This document shows positions 25,717 through 33,770 of a stretch of 44,531 bases of DNA, one piece after another; within the stretch, counting starts at the first letter, position 1, and each line of letters begins with the position of its first letter. This DNA comes from Sporolactobacillus sp. THM7-7 (lineage in GTDB: Bacteria; Bacillota; Bacilli; Bacillales; Sporolactobacillaceae), in NCBI RefSeq assembly GCF_004153225.1, contig NZ_SEMB01000028.1, positions 1 through 44,531 on the forward strand, given 5' to 3'. Below the pieces are notes generated by a model. It worked only from the letters and a program-made list of their open reading frames with translations, was not told the DNA's origin and did not search any database. The position numbers were made by a program, and so were the translations under genes.

Positions 25717-26688
25717 ATGAAAATTGCAGTTATTGGTGCTGGGGCCATGGGATTACGCTATGGGATACTTCTTCAGGAAGCGGGAAACAATGTGGACTTT
25801 GTCGAACCTTGGGAACCGAGCTATCGGACGATTATGGAACAGGGCGGTGTCTATGTTTCGCGCGATCACAAGAATCAGCATTTGGTGCCGGTCAACATCT
25901 ATCGGCCAGCGGAGTATCGTCAGACGCCGGATCTAGTTATTCTGTTTGTGAAACAGATGCAGTCGGAGGAGGCAATGAAGGCCTGTAGTCATTTTATTGG
26001 TGAACGCACCTATGTCCTGACCAACCAGAACGGGATCGGATCGGTTGACGTGATTCAAAAATATGTACCGGACCAGCACATTATCGCCGGCATCGCTTTG
26101 ATCGCCACGGTGTTGGATACGCCTGGAAAAGTCGATTTCATGGGCGCTAAAGGTGCGGGACACACTCATCTCGTGAACGTCACCGAAAAACCAGATACCT
26201 TCACCCACCAGGTTGTTGAAGAATTCCAGAAGGCCGGTATGAACCCAACGTTACAAACTAATTATATGGGGACGCTGTGGGGCAAATTACTGATGAATTC
26301 GGTGATCAATACGCTCTGTACGCTGATGGACATCACCATGGGCCAGTACGTTTCCTATTCCGGCGCACACAAATTAACACGCCAACTGATCGACGAAGGC
26401 TACGCGGCCGGCGTGGCAGACGGCGTCCGATTCATGCAGAGTCCCGAAGAAATGGCGGAGATGATCGAACATGAAAGCTCCCAGGTCAATCCGCTCCATC
26501 GCCCGTCCATGTACCAGGATATGGTGAACGGCCGACCAACCGAAGTTGACTATATCAACGGCTATATTGTGAAGGTAGCCAAAAAACATCATCTTAAGGC
26601 GGAAAGCCACGAACTGTTAGTCGACCTACTCCATTTAGCCGAACAGGCCCAGCAATTGAAAGAAAGTTTGGGAGAGAAAAAGGTTTGA
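25717..26688 (+). CDS. 2-dehydropantoate 2-reductase family protein
   Basis: The 323-aa oxidoreductase has the Rossmann NADP-binding loop IAVIGAGAMGLRYG at the N-terminus, VILFVKQMQSEEAM, TNQNGIGSVDVI, and a C-terminal helical domain with the LWGKLLMNSVINTLC stretch carrying the catalytic Lys and Asn, then RPSMYQDMVNGRPTEVDYINGYIV. It would reduce ketopantoate to pantoate in CoA synthesis, although members of this family also act on other 2-oxo acids. ATG 25717 follows AAAAGGAGAGAG. It stands alone, ended by a bidirectional terminator, with no pan genes nearby, so a role outside CoA synthesis cannot be excluded. Confidence 0.85.
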   Translation: MKIAVIGAGAMGLRYGILLQEAGNNVDFVEPWEPSYRTIMEQGGVYVSRDHKNQHLVPVNIYRPAEYRQTPDLVILFVKQMQSEEAMKACSHFIGERTYVLTNQNGIGSVDVIQKYVPDQHIIAGIALIATVLDTPGKVDFMGAKGAGHTHLVNVTEKPDTFTHQVVEEFQKAGMNPTLQTNYMGTLWGKLLMNSVINTLCTLMDITMGQYVSYSGAHKLTRQLIDEGYAAGVADGVRFMQSPEEMAEMIEHESSQVNPLHRPSMYQDMVNGRPTEVDYINGYIVKVAKKHHLKAESHELLVDLLHLAEQAQQLKESLGEKKV

Positions 26689-26784
26689 AGATTAATGTCA
26701 TGTGATGTAGTGTCTTTGGGGAAAATCGTTTTATGGAAAGTCATCCAAATCGTGTAAAAGCAAGAATAAAATGCACATTTTTAA

Positions 26785-26819
26785 AAAACCAGATGGATAA
26801 CAACGCTCCATCTGGTTTT
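26785..26819. terminator. Bidirectional terminator between convergent genes
   Basis: AAAACCAGATGGA (26785-26797) pairs with TCCATCTGGTTTT (26807-26819) with a 9-nt loop. A-run on the left and T-run on the right make it work on both strands, ending the reductase gene on the plus strand and the XRE gene on the minus strand. Confidence 0.88.
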
Positions 26820-26834
26820 ATTCTTGAGAATCAC

Positions 26835-27221
26835 TCATTCTTCCATTTCATTTTGGATAAAGGACCAAAATTTGTAAAGTTTCGCGACCTTTTTCTCAGG
26901 ATTGGTTATCAGGTCCTCAACAAACCGAGGATATTTTTTCAATTCAATCATTAACTGGATTTCCTGGCTTGATAAAGTGAGATCCCCTGTCACTTTGATA
27001 AGTTCGGGAGAATTTTTTTTATCACTCGTGCCGATGAGGTAATCCGTTGTTGTATCAAACAATACAGACAAAGTCTGTAACGCATCGAGTGAGGGCTCAT
27101 TTCTCCCCTGCTCATAATATCCGTACGCACTGGTACTGATATTCAGCTTCTTAGCTATGTCCTCTTGCTTTAAGTTAGCTTCTTCTCGCAATTCTCTTAA
27201 CCTCTCAGCAAAGCTAGCCAC
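26835..27221 (-). CDS. XRE-family transcriptional regulator
   Basis: From GTG 27221 (GAGAGG eight bases upstream; a GTG at 27230 sits too close to it) the product is 128 aa. Residues about 5-58 form a Cro/C1 helix-turn-helix (LRELREEANLKQEDIAKKL, NISTSAYGYYEQGRNEPSL), followed by LFDTTTDYLIGTSD and a C-terminal helical part of about 65 aa for dimerisation or sensing. Divergent from the NCS1 operon. The shared intergenic region holds inverted repeats at both promoters, so it probably represses itself and the catabolic operon. Confidence 0.88.
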   Translation of the reverse strand: MASFAERLRELREEANLKQEDIAKKLNISTSAYGYYEQGRNEPSLDALQTLSVLFDTTTDYLIGTSDKKNSPELIKVTGDLTLSSQEIQLMIELKKYPRFVEDLITNPEKKVAKLYKFWSFIQNEMEE

Positions 27222-27247
27222 AGGAAACACCTCTCACTCTTCACGGA

Positions 27248-27267
27248 ATTATACAATAAAAGATTGT
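27248..27267 (-). promoter_or_regulatory. Promoter element and inverted repeat in front of the XRE gene
   Basis: On the minus strand TATAAT lies at 27253-27248, about 25 bases before the XRE start. ACAAT/ATTGT (27253-27267, spacer AAAAG) overlaps its upstream edge. The -35 is weak. The layout suggests autorepression. Confidence 0.45.
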
Positions 27268-27304
27268 TAAGAATTAAAAATACAATAAAATATCAGAAAA
27301 CATA

Positions 27305-27333
27305 TTTACATACAACTAAAAGTTGTTTATAAT
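27305..27333 (+). promoter_or_regulatory. Sigma-A promoter of the NCS1 operon with an operator in its spacer
   Basis: TTTACA (27305-27310), a 17-base spacer, and TATAAT (27328-27333) make a near-consensus promoter. The spacer holds the exact inverted repeat ACAACT-AAA-AGTTGT (27312-27326), a typical XRE-type operator that would block RNA polymerase. Transcription would start near 27340, leaving a leader of about 380 bases before the permease. Confidence 0.7.
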
Positions 27334-27720
27334 TTTTTGTGAGGAAAAATAACTAATATAAAAGACATAGTTCGACAGAAGGAGGTAGGGTTAAAAAGCC
27401 TAAGGAGGCATTGAATCGGAACTTATTTTAATTAAGAGAGATTTGTTTTGGAGTGAATCATAGTGAAACTAGGGAGTGAAGGAGCAATGTTAGTTAAGAC
27501 ATCTAGTTGTTTAATTCGATGGTTTTATTAATTTAAAGAGTGAGGTTTTAATCTTTGGCCTATGTCATTTCACACATAAGATTAATACGAGAGACAAAAA
27601 AATTTTTAGAAATAATTATTAGAATATTTATCAATTAAATAAATTTGTTTTTTTTATAATTAATTCTGAACAGAAATACCTATATTGATTTTTCTTAACA
27701 AGATGGGAGATGTAAACTTT
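27334..27720 (+). other. Long leader of the NCS1 operon with unused ribosome sites and a possible micro-ORF
   Basis: The leader has strong but unused Shine-Dalgarno sequences (GAAGGAGGTAGGG near 27378, AAGGAGGCATTG near 27402). A frame from GTG 27463 (GGAG eight bases upstream) to TAA 27529-27531 encodes 22 residues ending LVKTSSCLIRWFY, with an internal ATG at 27487. Translation is unproved. No longer gene or known riboswitch was recognised. Confidence 0.25.
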
Positions 27721-29379
27721 ATGGCCAATCGGGAACGGAAGTATTCTCGTTTAGTGGAAAACCCTGTTCTGGAAGATTATTCATTGCGGTACGCGCCGAA
27801 GTCATTCAGAAAGTGGTCGCCTTGGATGGTTTTTCTTGCAGGTATCGGCAGTAATGTTGCGATGGCTTCCTATGCAATAGGCGGTACGTTAACTGTCAGC
27901 TTTGGAGTAGTCAATACTTTACTGGCATCCCTTTGTTTAGCGGTACTCGTCTTTATCACAGGTACGCCTATTGCTTATGAAATTGGGAAAAACAATATTG
28001 ATATGGATTTATTAACAAGGGGTGCCGGATTTGGTTACTTGGGTTCTACACTGACTTCATTAATATATGCTTCATTTACTATTATTTATTTTGCACTGGA
28101 AGGAGCGATAATGGGACAAGCAATAACCAGCTTTTTTCATATCCCATTATGGCTAAGCTACTTGGTCTCAAGTATAGTTATTATACCACTGGTTTTATAT
28201 GGGATGACGGCCCTTTCAAAATTTCAGGCATGGACACAACCGATATGGTTGATATTAATCACTGTGGCTATCGTTGGGGTCATTTCACAAGATAAATCAG
28301 CTATGGCAACTTGGATGACTTTTACTGGATCAAGTAACACATCATCTTTTTCACCGGCTTTGTTTGCAGCAGCAACCGGAGTATTGCTATCCCTTCTCGC
28401 ACAGATTGGTGAACAAGCTGACTTTTTAAGATTTATGCCTGACAAAACAGAGAAAAATCGAAAAATATGGATGGCTGCGGTTATTGCCGCTGGACCTGGA
28501 TGGGTTATTTTAGCAGGGATACAGCAAGTTATTGGTTCTTTCTTTGCAGCAAATATTGCCCCATCTGTTGGGCTTCAAAGGGCAACCGATCCAGCGACAC
28601 AGTTCGATAGTGCCTTCCAGACTGTCTTTGGTAATCCACTTGTTTCATTATCCATCGCTACTTTTCTTGTACTCCTGTCTCAGCTGAAAATCAATGCAAC
28701 TAATGCATATTCAGGTTCATTGTCATGGTCTAACTTCTTTTCTCGTACATTGCACTTTCATCCGGGCCGTGTCGTTTGGTTGATTTTCCAAGTTATCATT
28801 TCAGCGTTAATTATGATAATGGGAATGATTAATGCGTTGAATACGATATTAGGATTTTATTCAAATGTGGCAGTAGCCTGGATTGGGGCCGTGTTCGCCG
28901 ATATCACGATTAATAAAAAATTGCTAAAAATAAGCCCTCCCTATATTGAGTTTAAACGGGCTCACCTTTATAACTTTAATCCCGTTGGTTTTGGTTCAAT
29001 GATCATTGCATCAATTCTATCTATTGCAACCTATTTTGGGGTTTTTGGCTCGGTTTTGCAACCTTATTCAGCTTTTATTTCTCTTTTTCTGGCTATCATC
29101 TTGTCTCCTGTTATTGCACTACTGACACATGGAAAGTATTACATTGCGAGAGATAGTTCGGGATATTTCGAATCAAAGAAACAAACGGGTATTATCAGCC
29201 AAGAAGATCAGACGGACACATGCGTTATGTGTGGTCATGAATATGAAGTGAAAGACATGGCCTATTGTCCTTTTCACGAAGGACCTATCTGTTCGTTATG
29301 CTGTAGCCTGGAAAGTGCCTGTCATGATACGTGTAAAACTTCACATTCAGTGGGGACTGAAGCCTCACAAACTTCATAA
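27721..29379 (+). CDS. NCS1-family nucleobase/hydantoin permease with a Cys-rich C-terminal tail
   Basis: ATG 27721, with GGGAGATG about ten bases upstream, gives 552 aa; longer in-frame starts reach 27685. It has about 12 membrane segments in the LeuT-like NCS1 order, with FRKWSPWMVFLAGIGSNVAM at the N-terminus, AGFGYLGSTLTSLIYASFTI, QIGEQADFLRFMP, and LSQLKINATNAYSGSLSW. NCS1 members import cytosine, purines, allantoin or hydantoins by cation symport. The last 45 residues are a cytosolic Cys-rich unit: CVMCGHEYEVKDMAYCPFH, then ICSLCCSLESACHDTCK, with eleven Cys or His residues resembling a zinc site. That tail is not part of the classical transport core. First gene of the regulated operon. 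Confidence 0.9.
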   Translation: MANRERKYSRLVENPVLEDYSLRYAPKSFRKWSPWMVFLAGIGSNVAMASYAIGGTLTVSFGVVNTLLASLCLAVLVFITGTPIAYEIGKNNIDMDLLTRGAGFGYLGSTLTSLIYASFTIIYFALEGAIMGQAITSFFHIPLWLSYLVSSIVIIPLVLYGMTALSKFQAWTQPIWLILITVAIVGVISQDKSAMATWMTFTGSSNTSSFSPALFAAATGVLLSLLAQIGEQADFLRFMPDKTEKNRKIWMAAVIAAGPGWVILAGIQQVIGSFFAANIAPSVGLQRATDPATQFDSAFQTVFGNPLVSLSIATFLVLLSQLKINATNAYSGSLSWSNFFSRTLHFHPGRVVWLIFQVIISALIMIMGMINALNTILGFYSNVAVAWIGAVFADITINKKLLKISPPYIEFKRAHLYNFNPVGFGSMIIASILSIATYFGVFGSVLQPYSAFISLFLAIILSPVIALLTHGKYYIARDSSGYFESKKQTGIISQEDQTDTCVMCGHEYEVKDMAYCPFHEGPICSLCCSLESACHDTCKTSHSVGTEASQTS

Positions 29380-29479
29380 ACTTAACGGAATGAATTAGAT
29401 CAACAAACCAAAATTGAATAACTTTATTATTTTCGTTTGATTAATAGTGAATCTACATACGTTGTGGGGGAAACTCAGT

Positions 29480-30709
29480 ATGCAGAAGTATCAATTATTA
29501 ATTAATAGTGAAAGGCTGAAGGATACACTTGAAAAATTCGCTAATTACGGACGTACGGAGAATAATGGGGTCACACGGTTATCGCTATCGAAAGAGGACA
29601 TTGCCATACGGAATTATTTCGTATCTTGCTGCAAAAAGTTAGGGATGGCGATTAAGATTGACGATGTTGCAAATATTTATGCAACAATGCCCGGTATTGA
29701 AAACAAATCCCCGCTTATTATGGGTTCGCATCTGGATTCAGTAAAAAAGGGCGGACGTTTTGATGGAATGCTTGGTGTGGTGGCAGCTCTAGAGATTGCT
29801 CGGACGCTTAAAGATTATCACATTCAGCCAAGAATTCCGTTTACGATTGTTGATTTCACAAACGAAGAGGGTGCTCGATTCGAACCTGCAATGATGTGTT
29901 CCGGCATTATTTCCGGTATTTTCGAGAAATCTAAGATGTTGAAGAGTACTGATAATGAAGGGACGACTTTTGAAGAAGCACTGAATGCAAGTGGCTACAA
30001 AGGTGAAATTAAAAATCGATTGAAAGCAGCATCAGCCTACCTAGAAATTCATATTGAACAGGGCCCAGTATTAGAAAGTGAGTCACTAAAAATTGGTGTA
30101 GTCGAAGGTGTTTTGGGAATGATCACTTTTGAAATCGAGGTAACCGGCGATTCGGATCATGCGGGTACGACTCCGATGAAAATAAGAAAAGATGCACTTT
30201 TCACAGCAAGTGACATCATTAGAGAAACACGGGATAGGCTGAACGGTTTAGACGGTGAATTGGTCTATACAATGGGAAGAATGAATGTACTTCCTAATAT
30301 CCATACTGTTATTCCAAACAAAGCAATTTTTACACTTAATGCAAGACATAAAGATCCTAAGGTTATCCGACAAGTTGTTCAAATTATTAATGAGCTTCCT
30401 CACGAAATGGAAGGATGTACAATTACATCAAGAGAACTATGGGGGCGAGATACAATAACCTTTGACAAAGAGTTGTGTAAACAATTAGAAAAATCGGCTA
30501 GAGTCCTGGGTTACTCATACAAAAGAATGTACAGCGGTGCTGGACACGATGCCCAAAACATAGCTACTTTCTTACCGACAGCTATGATTTTTGTACCAAG
30601 TGTAAATGGTAAAAGCCATTGTGAAGAAGAACTGACATCATATGAAGATTGTGCTAAAGGAGTCAATGTTGCGTTAGATACTGTAATGGCTATTCTGTCA
30701 AAACAATAA
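29480..30709 (+). CDS. M20 amidohydrolase of the allantoate amidohydrolase / N-carbamoyl-L-amino-acid hydrolase group
   Basis: ATG 29480 behind GGGGGAAACTC gives 409 aa; the frame opens earlier at 29447. Signatures are GSHLDSVKKGGRFDGMLGV (metal His and Asp), DFTNEEGARFEPAMMCSG (Glu pair), YLEIHIEQGPVLESE (third metal His), TGDSDHAGTTPM in the lid domain and MYSGAGHDAQNIA (last metal His). This group hydrolyses N-carbamoyl amino acids, allantoate or ureidoglycine analogues, releasing ammonia, CO2 or an amino acid. Placed after an NCS1 permease, it suggests use of a ureide, hydantoin or pyrimidine breakdown product. The exact substrate is unknown. Confidence 0.88.
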   Translation: MQKYQLLINSERLKDTLEKFANYGRTENNGVTRLSLSKEDIAIRNYFVSCCKKLGMAIKIDDVANIYATMPGIENKSPLIMGSHLDSVKKGGRFDGMLGVVAALEIARTLKDYHIQPRIPFTIVDFTNEEGARFEPAMMCSGIISGIFEKSKMLKSTDNEGTTFEEALNASGYKGEIKNRLKAASAYLEIHIEQGPVLESESLKIGVVEGVLGMITFEIEVTGDSDHAGTTPMKIRKDALFTASDIIRETRDRLNGLDGELVYTMGRMNVLPNIHTVIPNKAIFTLNARHKDPKVIRQVVQIINELPHEMEGCTITSRELWGRDTITFDKELCKQLEKSARVLGYSYKRMYSGAGHDAQNIATFLPTAMIFVPSVNGKSHCEEELTSYEDCAKGVNVALDTVMAILSKQ

Positions 30710-30844
30710 TTTTTAAACTAAATTCCAATCCATGGCCAGGGATATTATTATTTTTCTTAATGAAAAATGAATTTACAGAAGATTATATGGGTAAGATTTT
30801 GAGTTCTATTTCTAAAACGAAGTTATTAAGTGAGGATAAACCAA

Positions 30845-32341
30845 ATGATGGTTAAAATTAAGCATAAACCTTTTGAGTTAAATATGTATATTAATGGAAA
30901 ATGGAGGGGCGGTGAAACGAATCCAAAGCGGAAAGTTATTAATCCGGCTAACGGTGAATTGATTGCAGAAGCAGTGGAAGGATCTGTATCAGACGTTAAA
31001 TCGGCTGTTCAGGCTGCAAGGGTCGCTTTCGATAATGGAGTATGGTCAGACCTTTCCCCAGAAGAGCGGGCTGCTTATCTGTTTAAAGTCGCTGATCGGA
31101 TTGATGAACGGCACGATGAGCTAGCAGCACTTGAAACAATGGATAATGGCAAACCATTGAGAGAATCGGATTACAACATAAGCAGTGCGGCATCTTGTTT
31201 TCGTTATTATGCTGGACTTGTTTTAGCTCCTCATGGAAAAACTTACAATGTCCCGGACAGTGTACAAGCCATGGTTATTCGGGAACCTATTGGTGTCTGT
31301 GGACTTATTGTTCCTTGGAATTTTCCGCTCATGATGAGCGTGTGGAAGATTGCTCCTGCCCTTGCTGCTGGAAATACCATTGTTTTTAAGCCATCTGAAG
31401 TCACTCCTGTTACACCAACAAAATTATTTAAAATTTTTGATGAAATTGGTCTACCAAAAGGTACCGCTAACATGGTGCTTGGTGCAGGGGAAATCATTGG
31501 AAACGAAATTACCGTCAATCATGATGTGGATATGATTTCTTTCACCGGTGGAACGGATACGGGGAGACATATTATGAAGGCTGCAAGTGGGAACATAAAG
31601 AAAATATCATTAGAACTAGGTGGTAAATCACCGAATATTATTTTTGCTGACGCCGATTTTGAAACTGCTTTAGACTATGCCTTGTATGGAATTTATTATG
31701 GATCAGGTCAAGTCTGTTCGGCCGGCTCGCGTATATTAATTGAAGAAAGTATCCAGGATAAATTCATTGCTCGTTTTGTGGAGAGGGCAAACAGAATTAA
31801 AGTGGGACCTGGAAATGATCCTGAGACGGAAATGGGGCCGCTTGTTAATCAAGAACAGCTGGATAAAGTACTAAAGTACATTGAAATTGGTCAAAAAGAA
31901 GGTGCAGAACTTGTTTGCGGTGGATATCGCTTGACAGACCATGGTTATGAAAAAGGTTTTTTTATCGCTCCAACGGCCTTTATAGATACAAAGCCTGAGA
32001 TGAGAATTGTTCAGGAAGAAATTTTTGGCCCTGTAGCTGTTTTTCAAACATTTAAAGATGAAGAGGAAGCTGTAAAATTAGCCAATGATACGAGATATGG
32101 ACTGGCTGGCAGCGTTTTTACACAAGATGCAGGCAAAGCTATGCGGGTAATTAAGAAGATACGAGCCGGCATTACGTGGGTAAACTCATATCACAGTGCC
32201 TATATTGAGGCACCCTGGCATGGATACAAACAAAGTGGCATTGGGTTTAGTCTTGGAGTTAACGGATTAGATGAATTTTTGGAAACGAAGCAGATTAATT
32301 TTAACCTTGATGTCAAACCAATTAATTGGTTTTCTAAATAA
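30845..32341 (+). CDS. Aldehyde dehydrogenase (NAD(P)+)
   Basis: ATG 30845 with TGAGGA eight bases upstream gives 498 aa, the size of the betaine-aldehyde/aldehyde dehydrogenase class. Key motifs: PWNFPLMMSVWKIAPALAAGN, FKPSEVTP, FTGGTDTGRHI (coenzyme loop), LELGGKSPNIIF (catalytic Glu), GQVCSAGSRILIEE (catalytic Cys), and EEIFGPVAVF. It oxidises an aldehyde to the acid. In this operon it follows a hydrolase and precedes an alcohol dehydrogenase, so it may act on the carbon fragment left after nitrogen is removed. The order alcohol to aldehyde to acid is inferred. Confidence 0.92.
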   Translation: MMVKIKHKPFELNMYINGKWRGGETNPKRKVINPANGELIAEAVEGSVSDVKSAVQAARVAFDNGVWSDLSPEERAAYLFKVADRIDERHDELAALETMDNGKPLRESDYNISSAASCFRYYAGLVLAPHGKTYNVPDSVQAMVIREPIGVCGLIVPWNFPLMMSVWKIAPALAAGNTIVFKPSEVTPVTPTKLFKIFDEIGLPKGTANMVLGAGEIIGNEITVNHDVDMISFTGGTDTGRHIMKAASGNIKKISLELGGKSPNIIFADADFETALDYALYGIYYGSGQVCSAGSRILIEESIQDKFIARFVERANRIKVGPGNDPETEMGPLVNQEQLDKVLKYIEIGQKEGAELVCGGYRLTDHGYEKGFFIAPTAFIDTKPEMRIVQEEIFGPVAVFQTFKDEEEAVKLANDTRYGLAGSVFTQDAGKAMRVIKKIRAGITWVNSYHSAYIEAPWHGYKQSGIGFSLGVNGLDEFLETKQINFNLDVKPINWFSK

Positions 32342-32353
32342 AAATGACGAAAA

Positions 32354-32382
32354 AACGCAAAATTCAGTTTGATTTTTGCGTT
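32354..32382 (+). terminator. Hairpin between the aldehyde and alcohol dehydrogenase genes
   Basis: AACGCAAAA (32354-32362) and TTTTGCGTT (32374-32382) form a perfect 9-bp stem. The T-run (ATTTTTTT) begins eight bases later, so it is a weak or partial terminator, perhaps lowering expression of the downstream genes. Confidence 0.4.
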
Positions 32383-32442
32383 ACCATGATTTTTTTCTGT
32401 TAGAAAACGAATAAATTAATAATATAGGGAGATGCCATACTT

Positions 32443-33489
32443 GTGAAGGCAGCTGTGCTAGAAGAATTTAATCAACCATTATCTGTTAAAGAAGTTACGG
32501 ATCCCTTATTAACCCCGGATGGTATTATACTTAAATTGAAGGCAACAGGAGTCTGCAGAAGTGATTGGCATACTTGGTTAGGTGAATGGAAAGAGTCAAT
32601 TTCTTCGCTACCGCATATCCTGGGTCACGAGATGAGCGGTGTTATTGAAGAAGTCGGTCAAAATGTACAGAATTTTAGGAAAGGTGACCGTGTCATTGTT
32701 CCTTTTACACAAGGTGATGGAACATGTCCGTATTGTCTCTCTGGTCATTCTAATCTATGCGAGCACCAAGTCATGCCAGGATGGACTTATAATGGTGGAT
32801 TTGCACAGTACGTACATATTCCGAATGCGGATCACAATCTGATTAGGCTTCCTGATGGAGTTGATTTTTTAGAAGCAAGTGCTATGGGCTGTCGCTTTAT
32901 GACGGCTTTCCATGGTGTAACTAACCGTGGTAAAGTGGGTCCTGGCGAATGGGTCGCAGTATTCGGTTCCGGCGGAGTGGGACTTTCCGTCATTCAGATT
33001 GCATCTGCTATAGGTGCTAATGTGATAGCTGTCGATATCTCTGATGAGAAGCTGGAATTCGCAAAGAGACTCGGAGCTCTTGCAGTTATTAATAACAGGA
33101 ATGAAAGTGCACCCGCGGTAATCAAAGAAATAACTAAAGGCGGTGCTCATGTTGCGATCGATGCGCTAGGTATCCAGGAAACTATGATAGAATCTGTACT
33201 CAGTTTGAGAAAACTAGGAAGACATGTGCAGATTGGCATGACAAGTGACGAAAACGGTGGAAAATTAAGACTTCCAGTTAACGTGATCGTAAGAAATGAA
33301 ATTCAGTTCTCAGGTTGTCTAGGTATGTCAATATCTGAATTTGCTTCCATGTTACAAATGGTAGAAAAGAAACGTTTACAGCCTGGTAAACTTGTTACAA
33401 AGACCATTTCTCTTGAAGGAATCAACAGAACATTTAAAGATATGAGCAATTTTGCAAGTGTTGGTGTTACTATTGTTACTCAATTCTGA
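32443..33489 (+). CDS. Zinc-dependent alcohol dehydrogenase
   Basis: GTG 32443 with AGGGAGATG upstream gives 348 aa of the medium-chain (MDR) family. Catalytic zinc: TGVCRSDWHTWLGEW, GHEMSGVIEEVG. NAD-binding loop: VFGSGGVGLSVIQIA with VDIS. The structural zinc loop reads GDGTCPYCLSGHSNLC, with three Cys and an Asp at the place of the first Cys, so the usual four-Cys site is altered. It likely interconverts an alcohol and the aldehyde used by the preceding dehydrogenase. Substrate unknown. Confidence 0.9.
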   Translation: MKAAVLEEFNQPLSVKEVTDPLLTPDGIILKLKATGVCRSDWHTWLGEWKESISSLPHILGHEMSGVIEEVGQNVQNFRKGDRVIVPFTQGDGTCPYCLSGHSNLCEHQVMPGWTYNGGFAQYVHIPNADHNLIRLPDGVDFLEASAMGCRFMTAFHGVTNRGKVGPGEWVAVFGSGGVGLSVIQIASAIGANVIAVDISDEKLEFAKRLGALAVINNRNESAPAVIKEITKGGAHVAIDALGIQETMIESVLSLRKLGRHVQIGMTSDENGGKLRLPVNVIVRNEIQFSGCLGMSISEFASMLQMVEKKRLQPGKLVTKTISLEGINRTFKDMSNFASVGVTIVTQF

Positions 33490-33660
33490 AGAGTCTTTGC
33501 CAGTAAGAACTATTCCATAAATTATACTACTAATTATCAATGAAATGGTGTTAGTTATTATTCTTTTCTGTTATTTTGATCTGGTATTTATTCTTTAAGA
33601 GGGAATAGTGCGGTTATTGTTTTACTAATATTATGTATATCCAAAAGATTAATATTAATC

Positions 33661-33756
33661 ATGTCTGGTATAAAGGAGGTGGTTCTGAATCTCGATCAAT
33701 CGGATAATTCGATTTACTTGGTATCAAGACCTACTTCTTTTGTAGGGAAAATTTAA
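33661..33756 (+). CDS. Possible micro-ORF in front of the second amidase
   Basis: TAAAGGAGGTGG at 33671-33682 is a near-perfect Shine-Dalgarno, but it is about 90 bases from the amidase ATG. A frame through it runs from ATG 33661 (or GTG 33679, or CTG 33685 at best spacing) to TAA 33754-33756, 15 bases before the amidase. It would encode 23 to 31 residues (core LDQSDNSIYLVSRPTSF). The layout is parallel to the micro-ORF at 2834. Translation is unproved. Confidence 0.22.
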   Translation: MSGIKEVVLNLDQSDNSIYLVSRPTSFVGKI

Positions 33757-33770
33757 GATACGGAGGGAAA

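Noticed and set aside
25620-25988. 122-codon ORF with TTG start.
   Set aside because: Most of it is the wrong frame of the ketopantoate-reductase-like gene; only the first 30 codons lie outside.
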